DNA of 38,814 nt from PUPG01 sp031323845 (GTDB taxonomy: Bacteria > Bacteroidota > Bacteroidia > Bacteroidales > UBA7960): assembly GCA_031323845.1 (NCBI GenBank), contig JAVIYP010000026.1, positions 1 through 38,814 on the forward strand. The letters are read 5' to 3'. Position numbers and translations under genes: made by a program. This document shows, piece by piece, positions 1 to 8,147 of the stretch (its first letter is position 1; every line of letters starts with the position of its first letter). A model generated the notes under the pieces. It did not search any database, was not told the DNA's origin, and saw only the letters and a program-made list of their open reading frames with translations.

Positions 1-765
1 AACAGCCTGGGGAGAAAATCAGCTCATCGAAAGGAGACGTTGTCGAGCCTTGCCACGGCCCTGATTCTTCACAAACGGATCAACACCACGGTTACTAAAG
101 CCAAGGCCCTGCGCACTTATGTCGAACCCCTGATCACCAAATCGAAGGAAGATTCAACGCATTCGCGTCGTACGGTCTTTTCCTATCTGAAAAATAAATA
201 TGCCGTCAGTGAACTGTTTCGTGAGATTTCACTCAAGGTTGCTGACCGTCCCGGTGGATATACACGTATTCTGAAAACTGGCTTCCGTAAGGGAGATGGT
301 GCAGAGATGTGCTTTATTGAGCTCGTCGATTACAACACCACCATGCTAAAGACCGAAGAGGATACCCAGCAGAAACGCACCAGGAGAGGCCGCAGCCGAA
401 GAAAACCTGCAAGTGAAGAGGTTGCTGAACAACCACAGCAAAAACCGGTTGCAGTAAGTGAACCCGACGACGAAGCCGTTGTTGCAGAGCCCGTTGAAAA
501 ACCGGAAGAGAATGCTGCGGAGGCCACCGATACTCCGGAAGAGGTCGCTGCGGAAACCCCCAAACCTGATCAGCAGCCGGAAGAAACCGGCGCAGAAGAA
601 ACCCCGGCAGCATCCGTAGCAGAAGAAGCAGCAGAAGAGAAAAAAGAAGCTGTGGCCGAAAAACAGGAAGAAGAAGTTGCGGAAGCAAAGGAGGAGAAAA
701 AAGATGAGGAAGATGTTGCGGAAGCGGATGACAAAAAAGACGATGAAAAGTCTTCCGAAAAATAA
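1..765 (+). CDS. rplQ: 50S ribosomal protein L17, 5'-truncated by the window edge, with long acidic C-terminal tail
   Basis: Large-subunit ribosomal protein L17. The reading frame is open from base 1, so the true start lies upstream and 254 residues are visible. The L17 core is plain: SLATALILHKRINTT, then YVEPLITKSKEDSTHSRR, then DRPGGYTRILKTGFRKGD and AEMCFIELVDYN. After about residue 113 comes an extension of roughly 140 residues. It starts with a short basic stretch (KRTRRGRSRRK) and continues as a low-complexity Glu/Ala/Lys/Val-rich tail. Bacteroidota L17 proteins often carry C-terminal extensions; this one is at the long end, from memory. A Rho-independent terminator follows, so this is likely the end of the ribosomal protein/rpoA operon, with eno transcribed separately. 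Confidence 0.95.
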   Translation, partial: NSLGRKSAHRKETLSSLATALILHKRINTTVTKAKALRTYVEPLITKSKEDSTHSRRTVFSYLKNKYAVSELFREISLKVADRPGGYTRILKTGFRKGDGAEMCFIELVDYNTTMLKTEEDTQQKRTRRGRSRRKPASEEVAEQPQQKPVAVSEPDDEAVVAEPVEKPEENAAEATDTPEEVAAETPKPDQQPEETGAEETPAASVAEEAAEEKKEAVAEKQEEEVAEAKEEKKDEEDVAEADDKKDDEKSSEK

Positions 766-790
766 TTTCAGAACATAACCAAAGGAAGAA

Positions 791-825
791 GGATAAAGGG
801 GTTACGGTACTTTATCCTTTTTTAT
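791..825 (+). terminator. Rho-independent terminator after rplQ
   Basis: GGATAAAG (791-798) pairs perfectly with CTTTATCC (810-817) across an 11-base loop and runs straight into TTTTTTATT. It sits 26 bp after the rplQ stop and closes the ribosomal protein transcript before eno. Confidence 0.85.
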
Positions 826-878
826 TAGGCTGATTTTGTGTATTTTTACGATAATTATAAACCATAAAAAAAACTGAT

Positions 879-2168
879 ATGAGCGCTATTATTAATATTC
901 ATGCCAGGCAGATCCTGGATTCACGAGGTAATCCTACTGTAGAAGTTGAGGTAATCACTGAGAATGGTATATTGGGCCGTGCAGCGGTTCCTTCCGGTGC
1001 ATCAACCGGTGTTCACGAAGCTGTTGAGCTTCGCGACGGCGACCAAAAGCTGTACCTTGGTAAAGGCGTTCAGCAGGCAATCAACAATGTAAACACCACG
1101 CTGAATAATGAGCTTAAAGGCTACCATGTAACGGATCAGTCGCTGATTGACAAGCTTATGCTGGAAATCGACGGCACGCCGAACAAGGCAAACCTTGGTG
1201 CCAATGCCATCCTTGGAGTTTCCCTGGCGGTTGCCAATGCTGCGGCCCAGGAATGCGGGCAGCCTCTGTTTCGTTATGTCGGAGGTGTGAACGCCAACAC
1301 CTTGCCGATGCCTATGATGAATATTCTCAACGGCGGATCGCATGCCGACAATTCAGTCGACTTCCAGGAGTTCATGATCATGCCCGTTGGCGCAACATCG
1401 TTCACCGAAGCTATCAGGATGGGTGCGGAAATATTTCACCACCTGAAAGCGGTGCTCAAGAAAAAAGGCTATTCAACCAACGTAGGTGACGAAGGCGGAT
1501 TTGCTCCTAACCTGAAATCCAACGAGGAAGCCGTGCAGCTCATCCTGCAGGCTACTGAAAATGCCGGTTATCGTCCGGGAGAAGACATCTTCCTGACCCT
1601 TGACCCGGCAGCCAGTGAGTATTTCCTCAAAGAAGAACAGGTGTACCACCTGCATAAATCCACCGGAGATAAGCTGACACCGGCACAAATGGTTGATTAC
1701 TGGGCCGATTGGGTAAACAAGTATCCCATTGTTTCCATTGAAGACGGTATGGATGAGGACGATTGGGAAGGCTGGGCGCTGATGACCAAAAAGCTCGGGG
1801 GAAAAATCCAGCTGGTTGGCGACGACCTGTTCGTTACCAACGTCAATCGCCTGCAAAAAGGTATTGACTCCGGCGTAGCGAATTCCATCCTGGTTAAAGT
1901 GAACCAGATCGGAACTCTCACGGAAACCATCAATGCTGTTACGCTGGCTTACAAAAACAAATACACGGCTGTCATGAGCCACCGCTCAGGCGAAACCGAA
2001 GATACTGTCATTGCAGACCTCGCCGTGGCCCTGGGAACCGGGCAGATAAAAACCGGATCAGCCTGCCGCTCCGAAAGGATAGCCAAATACAATCAGCTGC
2101 TCCGGATTGAAGAAATGCTGGGAGAAACGGCCATCTATCCCGGTAAAAACTTCCTCTTCGTAAGGTAA
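879..2168 (+). CDS. eno: Enolase (phosphopyruvate hydratase)
   Basis: Cytosolic glycolytic enzyme converting 2-phosphoglycerate to phosphoenolpyruvate, and also an RNA degradosome component in some bacteria. The 429-residue length is normal for the family. Visible landmarks are the N-terminal ILDSRGNPTVEVEV, GANAILGVSLAVANAAA, SVDFQEFMIMPVGA, VGDEGGFAPN (catalytic Glu region), SIEDGMDEDDW and LVGDDLFVTN (Mg2+ ligands), ILVKVNQIGTLTE (catalytic Lys) and SHRSGETEDT. The ATG at 879 gives the standard MSAIINIHARQILDSRG start. It is monocistronic by position, with terminators on both sides. Confidence 0.98.
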   Translation: MSAIINIHARQILDSRGNPTVEVEVITENGILGRAAVPSGASTGVHEAVELRDGDQKLYLGKGVQQAINNVNTTLNNELKGYHVTDQSLIDKLMLEIDGTPNKANLGANAILGVSLAVANAAAQECGQPLFRYVGGVNANTLPMPMMNILNGGSHADNSVDFQEFMIMPVGATSFTEAIRMGAEIFHHLKAVLKKKGYSTNVGDEGGFAPNLKSNEEAVQLILQATENAGYRPGEDIFLTLDPAASEYFLKEEQVYHLHKSTGDKLTPAQMVDYWADWVNKYPIVSIEDGMDEDDWEGWALMTKKLGGKIQLVGDDLFVTNVNRLQKGIDSGVANSILVKVNQIGTLTETINAVTLAYKNKYTAVMSHRSGETEDTVIADLAVALGTGQIKTGSACRSERIAKYNQLLRIEEMLGETAIYPGKNFLFVR

Positions 2169-2189
2169 TAAACAACTGAAACCAACATA

Positions 2190-2224
2190 AAGGCCACCCG
2201 GGTCTTTCGGGTGGCCTTATTTAT
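2190..2224 (+). terminator. Rho-independent terminator after eno
   Basis: AAGGCCACCCG (2190-2200) and CGGGTGGCCTT (2208-2218) form a perfect 11-bp stem with a 7-base loop, followed by ATTTATT. It is a strong hairpin placed 22 bp after the eno stop. Confidence 0.9.
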
Positions 2225-2245
2225 TACCGACAGCACCTTCATAAC

Positions 2246-3541
2246 ATGATACGCCTGATAAAACTGGCTTTAGCATTTGTTTTTGCAGCAGCAACGTCTC
2301 TTTCGGCAGCACCAAAAGATACAGTGACTGTTATGGTGTACAACTTGCTGTTTTACGGCCACTATACCTCTTTCTGTACGGAACAAAACAACAATGTTGA
2401 TGCTAAGGATGAATACCTGCGTACCATTATTTCACATACCCAACCCGACATCTTTGCCGTGAATGAAATGGGTCCCGGTCAGGCCAATGCAGACCGCTTG
2501 CTTAACCATGTGATGAATGCGGACGGCAGAACCGGGTATGAACGTGCCTCCTATACCAATACGGCAAATTCAAACCTGGTGAATATGCTGTTTTTTAACG
2601 GCGAAAAATTTGCTCTTTATGGTGAAAGTGTGGTGGCCAACATTGTCAGGGACATCAACCTGTACACCCTGTTTTACAGGGATGAAGACCTGGAAAACGG
2701 CAGTGATACTGTTTTCCTGCATATCCTGGTAACCCATATGAAAGCGGGGAGCAGTGCTGCAGATCAGCAACGTCGGATGCAGGAGGCTGTTGCCGTAATG
2801 GGATACATTGAGCAAATGAACATCCGGGGCAATGTGCTTTTTATGGGCGATTTCAATATGAACTCCTCTTTCGAGCAAGCCTATCAATTGATTACCTATC
2901 ATCCAAATGAGGACATACGCTTTTTTGATCCGACAGATAAGCCGGGAGTTTGGTGGAACAACCCCGACATGGCCCCGTATCATACGCAAAGCACCCGCAC
3001 AGGCAGTCACCCTTGCTTCGTAACAGGAGGCATGGATGACCGTTATGACCTGATACTTGCCACTGCCAGCATCATGCAGGGCTTATTGGGTCTCCATCTC
3101 GTAGAAGGGACATACCGTGCTGTCGGCCAGGATGGTCAAAGGTTCAACCAGTCGTTGATAACTCCGGAAAACCTGAGCGAGCCACACGAAGTCATTATGG
3201 CACTGTATCATATGTCGGATCATCTGCCGGTGAAAATGAAGATGACAGTTTCGGAGCCTTTGAATACCTCGTTCAGCGCTCCTGATGTGTCAGCAGATCT
3301 TAGGGTGGTACTCAACCGGCAAACACAAACCCTTCAGCTCCATCTTTCTGAATCCTATACCGGTTTATCTGCCGAGATCATAAGCGTGCATGGTAACACC
3401 CTTTTAAGCAAAAACAAAACCGGTTGGTTTGGACCAGGCACCCTGAATATGAACATTTCGGGTGTTCCACCGGGTGTTTATGTGCTCAGGCTGACGGCGA
3501 AACACAGTGATGCAGTGGTTAAAAAGCTTATGATTTATTAA
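2246..3541 (+). CDS. Secreted endonuclease/exonuclease/phosphatase-fold protein with T9SS sorting domain
   Basis: A 431-residue exported protein. Residues 1-21 form a signal peptide (MIRLIKLALAFVFAAATSLSA). Residues about 26-340 have the DNase I/exonuclease III/phosphatase fold: VMVYNLLFY at the start, a Glu in AVNEMGPG, ILVTHMKAG, the metal-binding/catalytic FMGDFNMNSS, and the terminal MSDHLPVKM. The last ~80 residues are a type IX secretion C-terminal domain, with GVPPGVYVLRLTAKHSDA followed by VVKKLMIY. It is therefore predicted to cross the outer membrane by T9SS and be released or anchored on the surface. The substrate (nucleic acid, phospholipid or another phosphoester) cannot be told from sequence. 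Confidence 0.85.
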   Translation: MIRLIKLALAFVFAAATSLSAAPKDTVTVMVYNLLFYGHYTSFCTEQNNNVDAKDEYLRTIISHTQPDIFAVNEMGPGQANADRLLNHVMNADGRTGYERASYTNTANSNLVNMLFFNGEKFALYGESVVANIVRDINLYTLFYRDEDLENGSDTVFLHILVTHMKAGSSAADQQRRMQEAVAVMGYIEQMNIRGNVLFMGDFNMNSSFEQAYQLITYHPNEDIRFFDPTDKPGVWWNNPDMAPYHTQSTRTGSHPCFVTGGMDDRYDLILATASIMQGLLGLHLVEGTYRAVGQDGQRFNQSLITPENLSEPHEVIMALYHMSDHLPVKMKMTVSEPLNTSFSAPDVSADLRVVLNRQTQTLQLHLSESYTGLSAEIISVHGNTLLSKNKTGWFGPGTLNMNISGVPPGVYVLRLTAKHSDAVVKKLMIY

Positions 3542-3620
3542 GTCCCCGGTGTGATGGCGATGAGGTGTTTTTTGTTAAAAAAACAGGATAATGACTGATG
3601 GTTTAAAGCATTCTTTTCTT

Positions 3621-3628
3621 TAAATTTG
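3621..3628 (+). promoter_or_regulatory. Putative Bacteroidota -7 box (Na/Pi cotransporter gene)
   Basis: TAAATTTG matches TAnnTTTG exactly and lies 20 bp before the ATG at 3649. No good -33 TTTG was found at the usual spacing. Confidence 0.5.
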
Positions 3629-3648
3629 CCGTACCAAAAAACCGGACC

Positions 3649-5349
3649 ATGAGTTTTGGCTTTTTCGATTTTCTCACCCTTTTCGGATCTCTGAGTTTGT
3701 TCCTGTTCGGAATGAAAACGATGAGTGAGGGCATCCAGAAATTTGCAGGCGATAAAATGCGTTCAGTGCTGGCAGCCATGACTGCCAATCGCTTTATTGC
3801 TGTGTTAACCGGTTTTATGCTCACCACCCTGGTGCAGTCATCCTCTGCCTCTACGGTAATGGTGGTAAGCTTTGTAAATGCCGGCCTGATGTCGCTCATC
3901 CAGTCAATTGGGGTCATCATGGGCGCCAACATTGGCACCACTACCACCGCATGGCTGATCTCATTGCTCGGTTTTAAACTCAATATTGCAGCGCTTTCCA
4001 TACCGCTGATCGGAATCAGCTTTCCTTTGTTGCTGAACAAACGTGAACGGCTTAACTCCATGGGGCAAATCTTTCTGGGATTTGCCTTGCTGTTTCTGGG
4101 CCTTGACTACCTTCGTCACTCAGTTCCTGACCTGGCAACCAATCCCGATATGTTTAAATTCCTTGACGGGATGACAGGTTATGGTTTCTACAGCACCTTA
4201 CTGTTTCTGGGGTTGGGTACGCTGCTAACCATTGTGTTGCAGTCTTCCAGCGCTACCATGGCACTCACCCTGGTAATGTGTAATTACGGATGGATCGGTT
4301 TTGAACATGGAGCGGCCATCGTACTCGGCGAAAACATCGGAACAACCATAACAGCAAACCTTGCAGCCCTGGTCGGTAATATCTATGCAAAAAGGACGGC
4401 TTTTGCCCATACCATCTTCAATATCATCGGAATCATCTGGATGCTCCTGTTGTTTAAGTTTTTCCTTGGTCGGATTGATCACTTTATGGTCCATTTCGGC
4501 CTGGGCTCACCGATGGAAACCCCCACTACCATCCCGATAGGACTGTCCATATTCCATACCGTATTTAACGTTACCAACACCTTGCTGCTTGTTGGGTTCT
4601 CCAAACAGCTCGTGAGGGTCGTTGAGTTCATTATGCCCTCCAGAGGCAAAAAGTTTGAGCGCCCACACCTGGAATACTTTAACAGTGGCTTCCTGCATAT
4701 GGCTGAACTTTCTGTTTTTCAGGCAAAGAGAGAAGTGAGGAAGTACAGTGAGCTCGCCCACCGCATGTTCAATTTTATTCCTGCCCTCATCATCGAAACG
4801 GATAAAAAAGAATACCAGAACATCCTTGAACGAGTGAGCAAGTATGAAGAGATCACCGACAGGGTGGAAGTGGAGATTACAAACTTCCTGATAAAAATCT
4901 CCCGGAGACAGTTAAGTGATCAGGCCGCTGAAGAACTGAGGCGGATGCGTTTGATCAGCAGTGAGATTGAGAAAATTGGGGATGTCTGCTTCAAGATGGC
5001 CAGCCTTATGTCGGAGAAGAAAAAGGAGAAGATCTATTTTACCCCGTCACAACGCAGTGATTTGTTTGAGATGTTTAAACTGGTAAATAACGGGTTTGAC
5101 ATGATGTTAAGCAATCTGCAGGCATCAACGGCAGAGGCCCGCGAAAAACTTCCCCTGGCCAATGAGCTCGAGAAAAACATCAATGCCCTGCGCGATCAGA
5201 TTGCTGATGCTGTGATCATGGACATTGAGAAGCATCCTACCCATGCGAAGGGCGGCTTTTATTTTAACAAGCTAATCTCCTCCTGTGAGAAGATTGGCGA
5301 CAGCATCCTAAACATCAATGAAGCCATTGCCGGAGTGAATATAGAGTAG
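3649..5349 (+). CDS. Na/phosphate cotransporter family protein with PhoU-like C-terminal domain
   Basis: Integral inner-membrane protein of the Na+/Pi cotransporter II (NptA/YjbB-like) family, 566 residues. It has two inverted membrane repeats, each marked by a QSSSA motif (residues 63-67 and 198-202) followed by a glycine/threonine motif (GANIGTTTT near 92-100, GENIGTTIT near 227-235). The C-terminal ~200 residues are soluble, helical and PhoU-like (FQAKREVRKYSELAHRM, EIEKIGDVCFKMASLM, SCEKIGDSILNINEAI). Family members export or import phosphate with sodium; direction and regulation are not evident here. It ends 3 bp before the convergent nrfA stop. Confidence 0.9.
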   Translation: MSFGFFDFLTLFGSLSLFLFGMKTMSEGIQKFAGDKMRSVLAAMTANRFIAVLTGFMLTTLVQSSSASTVMVVSFVNAGLMSLIQSIGVIMGANIGTTTTAWLISLLGFKLNIAALSIPLIGISFPLLLNKRERLNSMGQIFLGFALLFLGLDYLRHSVPDLATNPDMFKFLDGMTGYGFYSTLLFLGLGTLLTIVLQSSSATMALTLVMCNYGWIGFEHGAAIVLGENIGTTITANLAALVGNIYAKRTAFAHTIFNIIGIIWMLLLFKFFLGRIDHFMVHFGLGSPMETPTTIPIGLSIFHTVFNVTNTLLLVGFSKQLVRVVEFIMPSRGKKFERPHLEYFNSGFLHMAELSVFQAKREVRKYSELAHRMFNFIPALIIETDKKEYQNILERVSKYEEITDRVEVEITNFLIKISRRQLSDQAAEELRRMRLISSEIEKIGDVCFKMASLMSEKKKEKIYFTPSQRSDLFEMFKLVNNGFDMMLSNLQASTAEAREKLPLANELEKNINALRDQIADAVIMDIEKHPTHAKGGFYFNKLISSCEKIGDSILNINEAIAGVNIE

Positions 5350-5352
5350 CGT

Positions 5353-6795
5353 TTAGTTGCTCACCAGCCAGGAAGGCAATACTTCTTTTTTCCAGTTTTC
5401 TTTTTCCTTTCTGAGTTTATCCATGTCGAGCCCTATATATTCCTGGGCTGCTTCCTTGGTGGATATGTCGGGCATGGTGATGGGATAATCGAGTCCGTAT
5501 TTGCGAAAGATGGAGGTAAGCTCAAGGCTTGCTTCCTGGGCTTTCTGGATGGAAGTTCCGAGCACTCTCAGTGCCTCGGCAGGGGAGTGGATGCCCATGC
5601 CATTGGCTGCGGCCACCCAGTCCCAGCGCCATTGAGAATGCCTTATAAGCTGGAGCACAGGCGCCATTTCGGACTCTGTTGCACCGGCATCCCAGGCATA
5701 TTTTGCCTCGATATGCACCCTGGCCAGGTTTTTTTCAGCAATGCGGCGCAATTCCGACACCCGGCTTTGCTGATCGTAAACATTGGCTATCAGGGTTTCT
5801 TCGCTTTGACGGTGACAAACCATACACGACTTATCCACTTTGGCCAGTGGGCTGACCAGATGGTGGTCTGTGAATTTTATGCCTCCTTCACGCATGTAAG
5901 GCATGTGACAATCAGCGCAGGAGACGCCCCGCTGGGCATGGATTCCTGTTTTGTAGAGCTCATAATCGGGGTGCTGCGCTTTAAGCATAGGGGCACGACT
6001 CAGCGCATGAACCCAGTCAACATGCTCTATGTTATCAAAGTAGGTTTCCATATCTTCGGCAGCAAACCCTTCATCCCATGGAAAGACCAGGTAGTTGTTC
6101 TGACCGAAATAATACTCTACATGGCACTGTGCACAAACCAGTGAGCGCATTTCCTGGCGGGTGGCCTTGTTTAAATCAATGCCCTGGCGGGCAAATGCCT
6201 CAGAGAGCGCCGGACGTGTGATCCTCAGGTTCATGGTTTGCGGATCATGACAGTCCTGGCACCCTATGGGGTTGTGTATGTTTGGTCCCATCTCTGCCCA
6301 TGTCTGAGCATAAAAATTGCTGACACCCACTTCGTTCATCATCCTGGGCACATCCGTGCTTTTACAGGTCCAGCATGTGGCTGGCTGTGGCACTGCCGTG
6401 CGAAGCGTATTATGGACATCAGTTACCGAATAATAATGACCGCGTCCCTGGTTGTAATCCCGCGAAAATGCATATCCCGCCCACATAACCACCAGCTCGG
6501 GATATTTTTCGAGGTAATCAATCATGACAGACCCGTAATACTTGCTGGCAAAGCTGGTGTCCAGGGTTTTGATGTAGCTTTGGTATTGCCTGGGAAAGTT
6601 CACGCCCCAGACTTCGTTGCGGGGCTCAAAATCCGGGATCGGGCTAAGCATCTGGAAGTAAAGCTGTGCCTCGCTGCGCCGCTCCACAATGCTTGCAGCA
6701 AACAAGCCGATAATAAATACCACTACGACGGTAGCGAAAAACAATACCCAGTTGACCCAGGGCTTCCTGCCTGAAACATTTTGTGTAGTTGTCAT
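5353..6795 (-). CDS. nrfA: Cytochrome c nitrite reductase, catalytic pentahaem subunit NrfA (ammonia-forming)
   Basis: Periplasmic pentahaem enzyme reducing nitrite to ammonium with six electrons. In the 480 residues are five haem sites: CWTCK at 141-145 (the Lys-ligated active-site haem that defines NrfA), then CQDCH 179-183, CAQCH 221-225, CADCH 293-297 and CMVCH 324-328. Residues ~15-34 are a hydrophobic uncleaved signal/anchor. The Ca2+-site region and distal His motifs (YKTGIHAQRGVSCADCH, KFTDHHLVSP) are intact. It lies 15 bp downstream of nrfH in the same operon and converges on the Na/Pi gene with a 3-bp gap. The ccmBCDE genes further along the window would help mature its c-haems. Confidence 0.97.
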   Translation of the reverse strand: MTTTQNVSGRKPWVNWVLFFATVVVVFIIGLFAASIVERRSEAQLYFQMLSPIPDFEPRNEVWGVNFPRQYQSYIKTLDTSFASKYYGSVMIDYLEKYPELVVMWAGYAFSRDYNQGRGHYYSVTDVHNTLRTAVPQPATCWTCKSTDVPRMMNEVGVSNFYAQTWAEMGPNIHNPIGCQDCHDPQTMNLRITRPALSEAFARQGIDLNKATRQEMRSLVCAQCHVEYYFGQNNYLVFPWDEGFAAEDMETYFDNIEHVDWVHALSRAPMLKAQHPDYELYKTGIHAQRGVSCADCHMPYMREGGIKFTDHHLVSPLAKVDKSCMVCHRQSEETLIANVYDQQSRVSELRRIAEKNLARVHIEAKYAWDAGATESEMAPVLQLIRHSQWRWDWVAAANGMGIHSPAEALRVLGTSIQKAQEASLELTSIFRKYGLDYPITMPDISTKEAAQEYIGLDMDKLRKEKENWKKEVLPSWLVSN

Positions 6796-6810
6796 AACAA
6801 AAAGATTTTA

Positions 6811-7434
6811 TTAGTGAACGTCATAAGTAAGCACTCTTTTATCCCGGTCTCCTTGCATATCCCGGATCCATGAAGGCAACACCGAAGGCAGGCGCTCGAC
6901 CAGCGCATGGGGGGAGGCCGACAAGCTTTTGACCGTTCCATGAGGCGTCTCGCGATGACAGTCCCAGCATAACTTGCCTTCATCACGGGCTGCAGTCCGC
7001 CCGGTAACCTCCACCAGCTGAACCATGTCAACCAGGTCAATGTGGCAGCGTATGCAGTTTTCCTGAACCACATTGATGCCGCGTGATTTGATCTGAATCA
7101 CCTGGGGCTCCCATCTGAATGTAAAGTACGTTGAATGAGCCATCCCGTCGGTGCCCTTAACATAATATTTCCTGAAAAAATTGTCCTGGGGAATATGACA
7201 GTCAACGCAGCTGGCATCACGACCATGACTGTCTTTTGACCAGGAAGCATAATAGGGATACATCACATGACAGTTAATGCAGGTCTCGGGTTCATCCGAC
7301 AAATAACTGGCAGCATTCGAAATATGTACCACCAGGAGCAAGATGCCCACAAATATCCCCGACAGGATAATGACGGTCAGGCGCCATTCAGCGGGCGGCA
7401 GCAGAATATTTAATATTTTTCTTACATTTCCCAT
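6811..7434 (-). CDS. nrfH: Cytochrome c nitrite reductase small subunit NrfH (tetrahaem quinol dehydrogenase)
   Basis: NapC/NirT-family membrane anchor that passes electrons from menaquinol to NrfA. From the ATG at 7434 it is 207 residues: a short cytoplasmic lead MGNVRKILNILLPPAEW, one transmembrane helix, then four CxxCH haem motifs at 52-56, 76-80, 127-131 and 156-160. The frame stays open upstream to a GTG at 7569, which would add 45 residues including a second hydrophobic helix. The ATG at 7434 is preferred because the protein then starts like other NrfH proteins with a single anchor. It precedes nrfA with a 15-bp gap. Confidence 0.93.
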   Translation of the reverse strand: MGNVRKILNILLPPAEWRLTVIILSGIFVGILLLVVHISNAASYLSDEPETCINCHVMYPYYASWSKDSHGRDASCVDCHIPQDNFFRKYYVKGTDGMAHSTYFTFRWEPQVIQIKSRGINVVQENCIRCHIDLVDMVQLVEVTGRTAARDEGKLCWDCHRETPHGTVKSLSASPHALVERLPSVLPSWIRDMQGDRDKRVLTYDVH

Positions 7435-7796
7435 AACTATCACAGTTTGAAAAAACAGGAAAATCAGTATCGAAATATATAAAAATTTTTTTAAGAATGC
7501 CGGAGGTTCTGTATAATTTCTCTGTAATTGTTGTTCAGACCAATTAAAAACAACAGGGTTTTCCTTCACTTAAAAACTCTTATGAACCGGTGTATCATTT
7601 TTTACGTAAGCCTTCAAAGCCTTGGGGTTGTAATGCGTGTTTGTTTTTTTTATAAACTGTTATACAGTAAATTGTGAAGAGTGTAATACCCCGGTTGGCA
7701 AACTGGGAAAAACGATAACGGTGTGATTAACCCTGATGGATGTTAACTCTTTGCTTCAAATGTAGCCATACCAAGGCAGGGTTAAAAAAAATCGTG
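7435..7796. other. Intergenic region between nrfH and the tRNA-Leu promoter
   Basis: About 360 bp without a convincing gene. It must hold the nrfHA promoter (reading leftwards) and contains a short palindrome at 7656-7668. On the minus strand TACATTTG (7764 to 7757) matches the -7 consensus but has no good -33 partner and lies far from nrfH. In-frame sequence up to 7569 could be coding only if nrfH used an upstream GTG. Confidence 0.5.
7656..7668. promoter_or_regulatory. Palindrome ACTGT-TAT-ACAGT, candidate operator upstream of nrfHA
   Basis: Perfect 5-bp arms around a 3-bp centre, in an AT-rich stretch about 220 bp before the nrfH ATG. The size and symmetry fit a dimeric regulator site. 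Which regulator, if any, cannot be told from sequence. Confidence 0.3.
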
Positions 7797-7804
7797 TATA
7801 TTTG
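7797..7804 (+). promoter_or_regulatory. Putative -7 box of tRNA-Leu promoter
   Basis: TATATTTG matches the Bacteroidota TAnnTTTG consensus exactly, 19 bp before the tRNA 5' end. The expected -33 TTTG is not obvious. The same octamer precedes tRNA-His. Confidence 0.6.
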
Positions 7805-7823
7805 CAGGCCGAATTTCAAAAAG

Positions 7824-7905
7824 GCGGATGTGGCGTAATTGGTAGCCGCGCCAGACTTAGGATCTGGTGCCGAAAGGCGTGGGGGTTCGAGTCCCTCCAT
7901 CCGCA
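7824..7905 (+). tRNA. tRNA-Leu (anticodon UAG)
   Basis: Acceptor stem GCGGATG (7824-7830) pairs with CATCCGC (7898-7904), with discriminator A at 7905. The anticodon arm CCAGA-CTTAGGA-TCTGG places TAG at 7858-7860. The long variable arm (around GCCGAAAGGC) marks a class II tRNA, and the T-arm GGGGGTTCGAGTCCCTC is standard. The 3' CCA is not encoded. Confidence 0.97.
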
Positions 7906-8013
7906 CAACAATTGCTGTTTGTTTCCTGCCCTGTTTCCCATTTTTCAGAATCGGTCATCTCCGCCTTTATGCAGTCTTTCTAATGATAGAGGAAAAAACT
8001 CATAAATATATGC

Positions 8014-8021
8014 TATCTTTG
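8014..8021 (+). promoter_or_regulatory. Putative -7 box of the tig-clpP-clpX promoter
   Basis: TATCTTTG is an exact TAnnTTTG match 126 bp before the tig ATG, implying a leader of about 120 nt. No clear -33 TTTG is visible. Confidence 0.5.
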
Positions 8022-8147
8022 TGGGCTGAAAAAGCGAAGGTCGTTTATGATACTTCTGCTTGATAATTAACACACTAATTGATCCTTATCTGCAGCTTTT
8101 TCTGCCTGGGGTCAAGCTTAATGAATAAAACCAATAAAACGTAATTC

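Noticed and set aside
314..688. 124-codon minus-strand frame opposite the rplQ tail, Leu/Arg/Pro-rich
   Set aside because: It is the antisense of a repetitive Glu/Ala/Lys-rich coding stretch; its composition is a mirror of that repeat and it has no family resemblance.
7435..7569. Longer nrfH starting at a GTG (7569)
   Set aside because: It would add a second membrane helix not usual in NrfH, and needs a GTG start where a good ATG exists. Kept only as an alternative.
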